This document shows, in pieces, positions 41,208-50,119 of a DNA stretch of 64,000 nt (position 1 is its first letter; the number at the start of each line of letters is the position of its first letter). The notes below the pieces were generated by a model. That model was given only the letters and a program-made list of their open reading frames with translations, had not been told where the DNA came from and did not search any database. Source of the stretch: Sphingobacterium micropteri (GTDB lineage: Bacteria > Bacteroidota > Bacteroidia > Sphingobacteriales > Sphingobacteriaceae); assembly GCF_014692515.1 (NCBI RefSeq), contig NZ_JACOIK010000012.1, positions 1 to 64,000 on the forward strand, read 5' to 3'. A program made the position numbers and the translations under genes.

Positions 41208-43364
41208 ATGAAGAAACAGATACAAATCAAACAGCACGATATCCTTGATTGCGGTGCAGCATGTTTGGCATCCGTCGCTGCTCATTATGGATTATCCCTA
41301 CCTATCGCTAAAATAAGGCAATATTGCCATACCGACACACGTGGAACGAACGTACTCGGAATGATACAAGGTCTGGATGCTATGGGATTCAACGCGAAGG
41401 GGGTGCGCGGTAATATGGAAGCGCTAGAGCAAATACCGCTACCCGCAATTGCTCATGTGGTTATTAAGGAGCAGTTACAACATTACGTCGTTGTTTATAA
41501 AGTAGATAAAAACCTTATCACCGTTATGGATCCGGCTATCGGCAAAATGGAGAAGCATACTGCCGAAGAATTTGCAAAAATATGGACGGGTGTCTTGATT
41601 CTATTGGAACCAAACGAGTATTTCGAACAGCGCAACGAAAAAACAAGTATCTATCAACGCTTCTGGCACTTACTAAAACCACATAAATCTATCGTTATAC
41701 AAGCGTTAATAGGAGCGATAATTTATACCCTACTAGGATTGTCCACTTCAATTTATATAGAAAAGATAACCGATTACGTGTTGGTCGATGGCAATCTCCG
41801 GTTGCTAAATTTATTATCTGTTGGAATGATTATTATTCTCTTGTTTCAACTTTTTATTGGTGCAATGAAGAGTATTCTGGTATTGCAAACGGGGCAAAGG
41901 ATAGATCGGTATTTGATCCTAGGATACTATAAACATCTGTTGACATTACCACAACGCTTTTTTGATACAATGAAAGTGGGCGAGATTATTTCGCGTGTAA
42001 ACGACGCAGTGAAAATCCGTGCCTTTATCAATGATGCAGCTATACAATTAGTGGTCAATGTGTTTATCGTCATATTCTCTTTTGCACTGATGTTTACCTA
42101 TTATTGGAAACTGGCACTGATAGTAGCATTGGTTATTCCTTTTTATCTTCTTGTATACTGGATAAGCAACAGGCTAAACAAGAAAGTCGAGAGACGGATG
42201 ATGGAGGAGGGTGCAGAATTGGAATCACATCTGGTAGAATCCCTTAATGCCGTTAAAACCATCAAACAATTTGGTATCGAACCGTTTGCCAACAACAAAA
42301 CCGATAATAAGTTTTCACTCTTACTCAAAACGATTTATAAGTCGGTGCTGAACGGTCTTTTTTCGGGTACATCCTCCGAATTTTTATCTCGTGTCTTTAC
42401 CATTGTGCTGCTATGGGTTGGCTCTACCTATGTAATTGACCGTGTTATTACACCAGGGGAATTATTATCCTTTTATGCTTTAATTGGTTACTTTACCTCG
42501 CCTGTTTCGCAATTAATTGAGATGAACAAAACCATTCAAAATGCGTTGATCGCTTCTGATCGTCTTTTTGAGATCATGGATTTAGAACGGGAAGAATCTA
42601 CTGACAAGATCGAACTACAGGCGGCACATATAGGTGATATTACTTTTAATGCCGTATCGTTCAGTTATGGGTCAAGAGCGGAAGTTTTTTCAGATTTTAA
42701 CTGTCGCTTTGAAAAGGGAAAAACTACGGCTATTGTAGGTGAAAGTGGCTCTGGCAAGTCCACTATAGCTGCATTGATACAGAACCTATATCCTCTCAAA
42801 AAAGGTAAAATTCAAATCGGTGAATATGATATTCAATATCTTTCGCATCATTCTTTACGCACATTGATTTCTGTTGTGCCTCAACAAATTGACCTTTTTT
42901 CGGGAAATGTCGTCGAAAACATCGCTTTGGGTGAAGAGTTTCCAGATGTACAGCGCATCATGGACATTACAAAACGAATCGGAATTCTTCCTTTTGTCGA
43001 AAAGCTACCAAGTGGTTTCCAAACGTATTTAGGTGAAAACGGTGCGCTTTTATCTGGCGGACAACGGCAGCGTATTGCTATCGCGAGAGCATTATACCGC
43101 CAACCGGAGATATTGATTCTGGACGAAGCAACATCCGCGCTCGATACAGAATCCGAACGTATTATACAACAGGCATTCAAGCTTTTGAAAGAGCAGGGGA
43201 AAACATTGATTGTTTTTGCACATCGCCTCAGTACCGTTGTCCACGCGGATAAAATCATAGTTTTAAAAGAAGGTAAGGTTATTGAGGAAGGCACACATCA
43301 GCAATTGTTGCAACAGGGAAATTCGATGTATAAAGAGATGTGGGAAAAACAGGGATTGATATAG
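41208..43364 (+). CDS. Peptidase-containing ABC transporter (C39 peptidase, TM, NBD)
   Basis: A 718-residue bifunctional exporter. The N-terminal C39 peptidase (about 1-135) has the catalytic Cys15 in LDCGAACL, His in LQHYVVVYK and Asp in VMDPAIGK. Six membrane helices follow (about 155-450). The ATPase has Walker A GESGSGKST, signature LSGGQRQR, Walker B ILILDEATSALD and H-loop AHRLS. C39 domains remove double-glycine leaders, so this protein should cut and export peptides 1 and 2. It is followed 17 bases later by the TolC gene. A regulated promoter precedes it. Confidence 0.95.
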   Translation: MKKQIQIKQHDILDCGAACLASVAAHYGLSLPIAKIRQYCHTDTRGTNVLGMIQGLDAMGFNAKGVRGNMEALEQIPLPAIAHVVIKEQLQHYVVVYKVDKNLITVMDPAIGKMEKHTAEEFAKIWTGVLILLEPNEYFEQRNEKTSIYQRFWHLLKPHKSIVIQALIGAIIYTLLGLSTSIYIEKITDYVLVDGNLRLLNLLSVGMIIILLFQLFIGAMKSILVLQTGQRIDRYLILGYYKHLLTLPQRFFDTMKVGEIISRVNDAVKIRAFINDAAIQLVVNVFIVIFSFALMFTYYWKLALIVALVIPFYLLVYWISNRLNKKVERRMMEEGAELESHLVESLNAVKTIKQFGIEPFANNKTDNKFSLLLKTIYKSVLNGLFSGTSSEFLSRVFTIVLLWVGSTYVIDRVITPGELLSFYALIGYFTSPVSQLIEMNKTIQNALIASDRLFEIMDLEREESTDKIELQAAHIGDITFNAVSFSYGSRAEVFSDFNCRFEKGKTTAIVGESGSGKSTIAALIQNLYPLKKGKIQIGEYDIQYLSHHSLRTLISVVPQQIDLFSGNVVENIALGEEFPDVQRIMDITKRIGILPFVEKLPSGFQTYLGENGALLSGGQRQRIAIARALYRQPEILILDEATSALDTESERIIQQAFKLLKEQGKTLIVFAHRLSTVVHADKIIVLKEGKVIEEGTHQQLLQQGNSMYKEMWEKQGLI

Positions 43365-43381
43365 AGAATAATGTCTGAACT

Positions 43382-44734
43382 ATGGTTGTTTTGATTTCAA
43401 TGATAAATAGAGTTTATTTCACCATTTTGTGCTGCTTCTTTCTATTGCCAACAGCCACAAATGCACAAAAGCGATGGACATTGGAAGACTGTATCGAGCA
43501 TGCGTTACAGCATAATCTCGATATCGGGCACAAAACGGTGGACATAGCTTTGAGAGAGCAGGACTGGCAAATGGCAAAAAGAGAACGCATGCCCAGTGTA
43601 AACGGTTATACTAACATCTACTCTAATTTTGGGCATTCACAAGACGTCTTTGGTACAATCCAGCGTAACGACAATCTAAATAGCAACATGGGTATAACGG
43701 CTGAAATTATATTGCATAATTTCGGAACGTTGCGAAATAAAATTAAGCAAACTCAAATCGATAAAAACGCAACAGAACTGGAACGGCTTATTTTAGAGCG
43801 GGAGTTAACTGTAAAAGTGATTCAAGGTTATCTAGATATGTTGTTACAACAAGCTCTAGTTCAAGCCCGCGATTCCGCTGTATTACATGCTAATCACCTG
43901 TTTGAACGCGCCAAACGAACAACAAAAATCGGGACGACGGCGTTGGCAGATGTCTATGAAGCGCAAGCTGCTCTAGCACGTGAAAATCAGCAATTGGAAA
44001 GCGCAAAAATAGATGTAGAAAGGGCTCGTCTACACCTTGCGCAATTGATGTTATTAGAAGATGAACAATCGCTCGATATTATGCCAGTACAAATGCCCTC
44101 CACGTCACTTTTTGCAGGAGTTTTTGATAAATCAACGGTACTAAAAACGGTATATAGCCATCACCCTGTTCTACAACGATTCGATACATTGGCGCGTGGG
44201 ATGGATATTGAACGCCGTTTGATTCGCGGGGCGAATTACCCTACATTAAAAGGTTCTACGTCTATCGGTAGTACTTATTTTAATCCCTTACGTTTTACGG
44301 AAAAAGATAATTTCTTCCGACAGACTCAGGATAACTTTGCGCAACAAGTTGCCATCACCGCAAGTATTCCAATATTTAATAAGGGGCAAACCCGAGTACA
44401 ATTGAAGCAACTGGATCTATCTAAGTCGCAATTGATGTTGGAAAAAGAACGCGAAAAACAAGAAATACGAAATCAGATACAGCAACTTTTATTTGATTTT
44501 CAGAGCAATCAACAACAACATAAAACGGCGAAAGAAGTGATGACACACTCGGAACAATCTATGTTACTAACACAAAAAAGCTACGAGGCCGGTAGAAGTA
44601 GTATTTATGATTATAACAACAGCCGTAATCAGTTTATTCAAGCACAAAATGATTGGTTACGGGCACAATACAGCGAATTATTCAGTTATAAGATGTTAAT
44701 GTTCCAGATGACAGGACAAGCCCAAGTTGAATAA
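43382..44734 (+). CDS. TolC-family outer-membrane channel
   Basis: A 450-residue outer-membrane efflux protein with an N-terminal signal (about 1-28, ending TNAQ), then the repeated coiled-coil segments typical of TolC (WTLEDCIEHALQHNLDI ... YQAG-like repeats, SYEAGRSSIYDYNNSRNQFI). It forms the outer exit channel with HlyD and the ABC transporter. It lies 17 bases downstream of the transporter gene and is probably co-transcribed. The start could be at 43400 (MINRVYF), which gives a more usual signal length. Confidence 0.9.
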   Translation: MVVLISMINRVYFTILCCFFLLPTATNAQKRWTLEDCIEHALQHNLDIGHKTVDIALREQDWQMAKRERMPSVNGYTNIYSNFGHSQDVFGTIQRNDNLNSNMGITAEIILHNFGTLRNKIKQTQIDKNATELERLILERELTVKVIQGYLDMLLQQALVQARDSAVLHANHLFERAKRTTKIGTTALADVYEAQAALARENQQLESAKIDVERARLHLAQLMLLEDEQSLDIMPVQMPSTSLFAGVFDKSTVLKTVYSHHPVLQRFDTLARGMDIERRLIRGANYPTLKGSTSIGSTYFNPLRFTEKDNFFRQTQDNFAQQVAITASIPIFNKGQTRVQLKQLDLSKSQLMLEKEREKQEIRNQIQQLLFDFQSNQQQHKTAKEVMTHSEQSMLLTQKSYEAGRSSIYDYNNSRNQFIQAQNDWLRAQYSELFSYKMLMFQMTGQAQVE

Positions 44735-44819
44735 AATATAGTACTATTGAAGGATTGGCAATAATTAATATGAAGCACATCCTCCGACACAACGGTCTTA
44801 TTATACTAGAATTAAACCT

Positions 44820-45280
44820 GTGTACAGCGCTTTTCCTGTAATTGGTTTACCGTGGCAGATTATACCATTCAAGACCTGTGAAGTGGCTCGCCAGAGTAAG
44901 AGGTACCATGAACAATTGGTAGCTTCAAAGGAGGCGAATAAAGATGAACTTTGGATAAAAGGAAAAATTCTAAAAGATCATCTTTCTAAGATTTACAGGT
45001 ACGAGTACGAATGCCGAATAGAAGTTATCTTAGAAACATTGGGATGGTCGCGATGGACATTAAGGACTATAGCAAATAATGCCCTGGGCGGTTCGGTGAG
45101 CAGGTATTTGGCAAAGCTGGGGGAGGAAAAAGCTGTTGAACTTTTGCTGACAACTCAATTGCAGATACAGGAGATTGCTTTGAAGATCGGTTTTCCACCT
45201 CGGTTGCTTTTATCAAAGCTTTTAAAAGGGCTAAGGGTATTTCGCCCAATGAATACCGGAGCAGAAAAAGAAGCGATTAG
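44820..45280 (+). pseudogene. Frameshifted AraC-type regulator remnant
   Basis: The intact part of the frame carries an AraC-type double helix-turn-helix (LGWSRWTLRTIANNALGGSVSRYL, then ELLLTTQLQIQEIALKIGF). At about 45190 one base is missing. Restoring it gives FSTSVAFIKAFKRAKGISPNEYR and RSRKRSD to a stop at 45278-45280, the classical AraC C-terminus. The upstream part is untypical and may be the end of a larger protein. It is not functional as it stands. It lies in a graveyard between the TolC gene and speA. Confidence 0.6.
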
Positions 45281-45296
45281 CCGAAATGGAGAGCTT

Positions 45297-45361
45297 CGTG
45301 AGGAATTGAAAATTTCCCAAGAGGCAGTGGCTTTTGAGCTCAATATGTCACAAGCAGCCTA
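45297..45361 (+). repeat. Inverted repeat arm: orphan XRE fragment
   Basis: 65 bases coding for an XRE HTH piece (REELKISQEAVAFELNMSQAA) on the plus strand. They match the reverse complement of 36187-36251 at 63 of 65 positions, then end at TAA. Only this piece of the XRE gene exists here. Confidence 0.8.
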
Positions 45362-45367
45362 ACAGTG

Positions 45368-45445
45368 GTACACATTCCGGTGCGGGCGGTAAACGCCAAC
45401 GGTGTAAGCGAATGGACACCACCTATTAAACATATTGTACGCTAA
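45368..45445 (+). pseudogene. Fragment resembling the end of a fibronectin III-type domain
   Basis: A 25-codon frame VHIPVRAVNANGVSEWTPPI and KHIVR to a TAA. The VRAVNANGVSEW signature is that of the last strands of an FnIII domain. No start or upstream domain is present, so it is a gene fragment. It supports the view that 44.8-45.5 kb is a junction of unrelated pieces. Confidence 0.45.
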
Positions 45446-45470
45446 CCATTATGACGCGACCTAAAAATAG

Positions 45471-45498
45471 AAAAGCATCGGTTGCCCGATGCTTTTTC
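45471..45498. terminator. Bidirectional terminator
   Basis: AAAAGCATCGG pairs with CCGATGCTTTT around a 4-base TTGC loop (45471-45496), with A-rich and T-rich flanks. It ends the minus-strand arginine decarboxylase transcript and anything read from the left. Confidence 0.75.
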
Positions 45499-45538
45499 AT
45501 GAAAATATTATGACTTATAATTTATAACTCATTACTCC

Positions 45539-46930
45539 TTACTGATAGCCTAACAACTTCATCACCTGTTTAGAATTCTGCTCTTCTCCAAAAACTTCAA
45601 AATTGAATGTCTCATCGCGGTTTCTACGGATCAGTACATGCTTAGGAGAAGGTAGCAAACAATGATGAATACCACCATAACCGCTTAACACATCTTGATA
45701 AGCGCCCGTGTGGAAAAACCCAACGTATTGTACCTTACGGGTTTTCGGCATAAAAATAGAATCCATATGTGCTTCCTGATTATAATAATCTTGTCCGTCA
45801 CAAGTAATACCGCCTAACGTGACACGCTCGTATTCCGAATCCCAGTTATTTATAGGCAAGAGGATATATTTTTGGTTTAACGCCCAAACATCCGGTAGAT
45901 TGGTGATAAAAGAACCATCAATCATAAACCATTTTTCCCGATCGTTTTGCTGCTTACGCCCCAATACTTTATACAAAATACCTGAAGCTTCTGCTACCGT
46001 ATATTTACCGAACTCGGTAATAATATCGGGTTCCATTACCTCATGATGTGCACAGATCTGTTTGATGCGATTAATGATTTCGTTTACCATATATTCATAA
46101 TCGAAATCATGTACTAAAGAATCTTTAAACGGCATGCCCCCGCCGATATCTAGGGTATCGAGATCCGGGTTTACTTTTTTAAATTTACAGTATAACGTCA
46201 CGTATTTCTCCAGCTCATTCCAGTAATACGGTGTATCGGAAATACCGGAATTGATAAAGAAATGTAATAGTTTGACCTTGAAATTTGGATTGTTTACAAT
46301 TTTATTGTTATAAAAATCGATCACATCTTCCGACCGTATACCCAACCGCGATGTATAGAATTGTGAATCTGGCTGTTCCTCCGATGCGATGCGGATACCC
46401 AGCGCACAAGGCTCGTCCAATTCGATCTCATCGTCATACAAATTAAACTCTTCTTTATTATCCAAGACGGGAACAATATTTTTAAACCCATCGTGGATCA
46501 TATCAATGATATACTGCTTATATTGGTAGGTCTTGAAGCCGTTACAAATTACGGTAATATCCTTACTAACCGTTCCGGCACGCTCTAACGCATCAATCAT
46601 CGGCATATCAAAAGCAGATGACGTCTCCAAATGGATGTCATTTTTCAGCGCTTCTTCGACGATGTGCTTGAAGTGTGAAGATTTTGTACAATAACAGTAT
46701 TTATAAGTTCCTCGGTAGTCATTCTTTAGAATGGCCGTTTGGAACAAAATTTTTGCTTGTTGAATTTTTTTGCTGACGATAGGTAAATAGGTAAAACGCA
46801 ATGGTGTGCCATACGTTTCTATCATCTCCATCAAATTCAGATCGTGGAAGTACAATTCGTCGTCGATAACTTCGAACCCGTCTTGCGGAAAACCAACACT
46901 TAAGTCAAGAAATTCCTGATAGCTTTGCAT
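45539..46930 (-). CDS. speA: Arginine decarboxylase (PLP fold III)
   Basis: A 463-residue enzyme of the alanine-racemase-like PLP fold. The PLP lysine is in GTYKYCYCTKSSHF; the glycine loop is LDIGGGMPF; the late catalytic region has FMIDGSFITNLPD and CDGQDYY. It belongs to the short Bacteroidota arginine decarboxylase group rather than the long E. coli type. It makes agmatine, the entry to putrescine. It is divergent from argS with a 109-base gap, and both are arginine-related. Confidence 0.9.
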   Translation of the reverse strand: MQSYQEFLDLSVGFPQDGFEVIDDELYFHDLNLMEMIETYGTPLRFTYLPIVSKKIQQAKILFQTAILKNDYRGTYKYCYCTKSSHFKHIVEEALKNDIHLETSSAFDMPMIDALERAGTVSKDITVICNGFKTYQYKQYIIDMIHDGFKNIVPVLDNKEEFNLYDDEIELDEPCALGIRIASEEQPDSQFYTSRLGIRSEDVIDFYNNKIVNNPNFKVKLLHFFINSGISDTPYYWNELEKYVTLYCKFKKVNPDLDTLDIGGGMPFKDSLVHDFDYEYMVNEIINRIKQICAHHEVMEPDIITEFGKYTVAEASGILYKVLGRKQQNDREKWFMIDGSFITNLPDVWALNQKYILLPINNWDSEYERVTLGGITCDGQDYYNQEAHMDSIFMPKTRKVQYVGFFHTGAYQDVLSGYGGIHHCLLPSPKHVLIRRNRDETFNFEVFGEEQNSKQVMKLLGYQ

Positions 46931-47039
46931 TTTTTATTATTTTTGGCAAAGATATACTTTCATGATGAATACCTTGCTATCTAAGGTTTAAATTTTGATA
47001 TTCATTATCAGATAGTTATAAAAATTACGAAATAATTAC

Positions 47040-48824
47040 ATGGCTAATTCTATTCAACATACTTTAATTGCGCAGACTATTCGTGCCGTGCAGGAGCTAT
47101 ATAGTGCGGATATTCCTTCCGCACAGGTAACGCTACAGGAAACTCGGAAAGAGTTTGAGGGGCATATCACGGTTGTCGTTTTTCCTGTAACACGTTTCTC
47201 CAAGAAATCTCCCGAGCAGACAGGTGCAGATATTGGGGAATGGTTAAAAGCGAACGTTCGGGAAATTGCTGACTTCAACGTGATTAAGGGCTTTTTAAAT
47301 ATTAGTCTTTCCAATCAATATTGGATAACACTGGTCAATACGGCATTGGTAGCCCCGACTTTTGGATCTTTCCCTGCTAATGGAAAGAAAATCATGGTGG
47401 AGTATAGTTCTCCCAACACTAACAAACCGCTTCACCTAGGACATATACGTAACAACTTATTAGGTTACTCGGTTGCGGAGATTTTAAAAGCTTATGGCTA
47501 TGATGTCGTGAAAGCCAATCTTGTCAATGATCGTGGTATCCACATTTGTAAGTCGATGCTCGCTTGGCAGAAATATGGAAATGGCGAAACACCCGCTTCT
47601 TCCGGACTGAAGGGTGATCATCTGGTCGGAAAATATTACGTTATCTTCGATAAAGAATACAAGAAGGAAATTGACGCTTTGAAAGAGCAGGGGCAAACGG
47701 AAGAGGAAGCAAAAAAGAATGCCCCGTTGATAAAAGAAGCGCAGGCAATGTTGCAAAAATGGGAAGCTAACGACGAAGACGTTATCGCGTTATGGAAGAC
47801 GATGAATGGTTGGGTATACGAAGGATTCGAACAAACCTATAAGCAATTGGGGGTAGATTTTGATAAGTTTTATTATGAATCGAACACGTATCTACTCGGT
47901 AAGGATATTATTCAGGAAGGGTTGGACAAAGGTGTTTTCTTCCGGAAAGAAGACAACTCCGTTTGGATTGACTTAACAGATGAAGGGCTAGACCAGAAAT
48001 TGGTATTAAGAGGGGACGGCACGTCGGTATATATTACGCAGGATTTAGGCACTGCTCAGCTAAAATATGACGAGTTCAAAATGGACGAGTCGATTTATGT
48101 GGTCGGTAATGAGCAGGATTATCATTTTAAAGTGTTATTTCTCATTTTAAAAAAATTAGGAAAATCTTGGGCTGAAGGCTTATACCATTTATCCTACGGT
48201 ATGGTTGACTTGCCTTCAGGAAAAATGAAATCTAGGGAAGGAACGGTGGTTGATGCAGATGATTTGATGGCAGAAATGTTGGAAACCGCCAAAATGCGTA
48301 CCGAAGAATTAGGCAAAACCGAGGGATTAGGAGAGGAGGAAAAGTCCTTTCTGTACAATACTATCGGCATGGGGGCATTAAAATACTTTTTGTTGAAAGT
48401 GGACCCTAAAAAGCGATTATTATTTGACCCTAATGAGTCTGTTGATTTTCAAGGACATACCGGTCCATTTATTCAATACACCCATGCACGTATTAAGTCG
48501 GTGCTCCGTAAAGCCTCTTTTGACGCGTCTGTTTCTTTAGGAAATCCTTCTGCGCTGTCTGTCTATGAACAAGATTTAATACAATCATTAAGTCGCTATC
48601 CCGAAGTGTTGGAAGCCTCAGCGAAAGAGTTTTCGCCCGCCCAACTGGCGAATTATGCTTATGAGTTAGCCAAGTTATACAACAAGTTTTATCACGAGGA
48701 AAGTATTCTAAAAGCTGAGGATGAAACCGTGAAAAACTTCCGTTTACACTTGTCGGCCATAGCCGCACGGATTATTTCAGAATGTATGCGGTTGCTAGGA
48801 ATTGAAGTGCCGGAAAGGATGTAG
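47040..48824 (+). CDS. argS: Arginyl-tRNA synthetase
   Basis: A 594-residue class I synthetase. The signature HIGH-like site is HLGH in NTNKPLHLGHIRN, and the KMSKS-like loop is GKMKSREGTV. The N-terminal Arg_tRNA_synt_N (about 1-90) and C-terminal DALR anticodon-binding domain (about 475-594) are present. Full length. It charges tRNA-Arg. A dispersed repeat follows 10 bases after the stop. Confidence 0.97.
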   Translation: MANSIQHTLIAQTIRAVQELYSADIPSAQVTLQETRKEFEGHITVVVFPVTRFSKKSPEQTGADIGEWLKANVREIADFNVIKGFLNISLSNQYWITLVNTALVAPTFGSFPANGKKIMVEYSSPNTNKPLHLGHIRNNLLGYSVAEILKAYGYDVVKANLVNDRGIHICKSMLAWQKYGNGETPASSGLKGDHLVGKYYVIFDKEYKKEIDALKEQGQTEEEAKKNAPLIKEAQAMLQKWEANDEDVIALWKTMNGWVYEGFEQTYKQLGVDFDKFYYESNTYLLGKDIIQEGLDKGVFFRKEDNSVWIDLTDEGLDQKLVLRGDGTSVYITQDLGTAQLKYDEFKMDESIYVVGNEQDYHFKVLFLILKKLGKSWAEGLYHLSYGMVDLPSGKMKSREGTVVDADDLMAEMLETAKMRTEELGKTEGLGEEEKSFLYNTIGMGALKYFLLKVDPKKRLLFDPNESVDFQGHTGPFIQYTHARIKSVLRKASFDASVSLGNPSALSVYEQDLIQSLSRYPEVLEASAKEFSPAQLANYAYELAKLYNKFYHEESILKAEDETVKNFRLHLSAIAARIISECMRLLGIEVPERM

Positions 48825-48833
48825 GTTTTTCTC

Positions 48834-48971
48834 TTCTTTTTTTACCTCAAAAAAAGAAGCAAAAAAAATCGTCGCTTCGGATCTTTGCCATCAGGGATAA
48901 TACTAAGGATGTATTTCTACAGTTGTCAAAGATCCGGAGGCGACATGTAGTGTTAACGGATGGATAGTACA
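48834..48971. repeat. Dispersed hairpin repeat, copy B
   Basis: About 138 bases aligning by eye at roughly 80% with 19580-19719. GTCGCTTCGGATCTTTG at the left pairs with CAAAGATCCGGAGGCGAC at the right, forming a stem of about 17 bp that is more regular than in copy A. It fills the argS/oxidoreductase gap and ends 3 bases before the next ATG. Confidence 0.7.
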
Positions 48972-48973
48972 AT

Positions 48974-50062
48974 ATGGAAACGATGCAAAAAAAATATAAA
49001 ATAGGATTAATTGGATTTTCGATAGGAGGACAGGTCTTTCATGCACCTTTCATTGCTGGAAATCCATTGTTGGAATTGTATAAAGTAACGGCTCGAAAAC
49101 CCGAGCAACAGCAAATTTTAACGAACAAATATCCCTCGGCGATAGCCGTATCGACCGTAGATGAAATCATAGATGATCCGCTGGTGGATATTGTGGTGGT
49201 AGCAACCTCCAATGATGTGCATTTTTCACTAACCAAACGTGCGTTGGAAGCAGGAAAGCATGTTGTCGTGGAAAAACCTTTCACGAATACCACGGCGGAA
49301 GCGGATGAACTGATTGCGCTTGCAAAGGAAAAAGGACGTGTGTTAACCGTGCATCACAATGCACGCTTTCATTCTGATTTTAAGACGGTTAAAAAAGTAA
49401 TACAGGGTAAGAGATTAGGTTCGGTGGTCAATTATCAAGCACGTTATGATCGTTTTAGAAATTTTCTACGCGAGGGAGCTTGGCGGGAGCAAGATTTGCC
49501 GGGTTCTGGTATCCATTATGACTTGGGTGCACATTTGATAGATCAGGCGTTGCAACTATTCGGAAAACCCGATGCCGTCTTTGCAGATCTGCGCAAACAA
49601 CGCGAACATGCTAAAGCTATAGACGATTTTGAATTTATTTTAAGTTATCCGACGCGTAAAATTTCGTTATTTGGACAGATGCTGGCCAAAGAGTCAACAC
49701 CCCGGTTCGCGATATATGGCCTACAGGGTTCTTTTGTGAAGCCGGGCGTAGATCCGCAGGAGGAAAAGTTACGCAATGGGGCGCTCCCGCATAAGGTCGA
49801 CAATTGGGGCTTGGAAGATGAATCGACTTATGGAAGATTAAATGTGATCGAAAATCGACAAGATGTACGCGAGACTATCCCCAGTGAAAAAGGCACTGGG
49901 CAGGACTTCTACCAAAATCTGGTGGAGGTATTGGACGGTGATGCCGAACTCCTGATAACACCACAACAAGCAAGAGACGTTATCCGTATTCTTGAAGCGG
50001 CGGAACAATCTTGGACCGAGCAACGCGTAATTTCGCTGAAAGAACAACTAATCGCTTATTGA
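48974..50062 (+). CDS. Gfo/Idh/MocA family oxidoreductase
   Basis: A 362-residue NAD(P)-dependent sugar-type oxidoreductase. The Rossmann fold starts KIGLIGFSIGGQVFHAPF, with VVEKPFTNTTAEAD as the classic EKP motif, and the C-terminal Gfo/Idh catalytic domain (GSGIHYDLGAHLIDQALQLFG) contains the conserved His/Asp. The start at 48983 (MQKKYK) would also be plausible. It is likely to oxidise or reduce a sugar or polyol; the substrate cannot be named. It lies 57 bases upstream of an FAD protein. Confidence 0.85.
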   Translation: METMQKKYKIGLIGFSIGGQVFHAPFIAGNPLLELYKVTARKPEQQQILTNKYPSAIAVSTVDEIIDDPLVDIVVVATSNDVHFSLTKRALEAGKHVVVEKPFTNTTAEADELIALAKEKGRVLTVHHNARFHSDFKTVKKVIQGKRLGSVVNYQARYDRFRNFLREGAWREQDLPGSGIHYDLGAHLIDQALQLFGKPDAVFADLRKQREHAKAIDDFEFILSYPTRKISLFGQMLAKESTPRFAIYGLQGSFVKPGVDPQEEKLRNGALPHKVDNWGLEDESTYGRLNVIENRQDVRETIPSEKGTGQDFYQNLVEVLDGDAELLITPQQARDVIRILEAAEQSWTEQRVISLKEQLIAY

Positions 50063-50119
50063 TTTTTCAAAAGTATTACTTTTTTCTTTATCACCTTGTA
50101 ATCCTGTAACCACATCACC

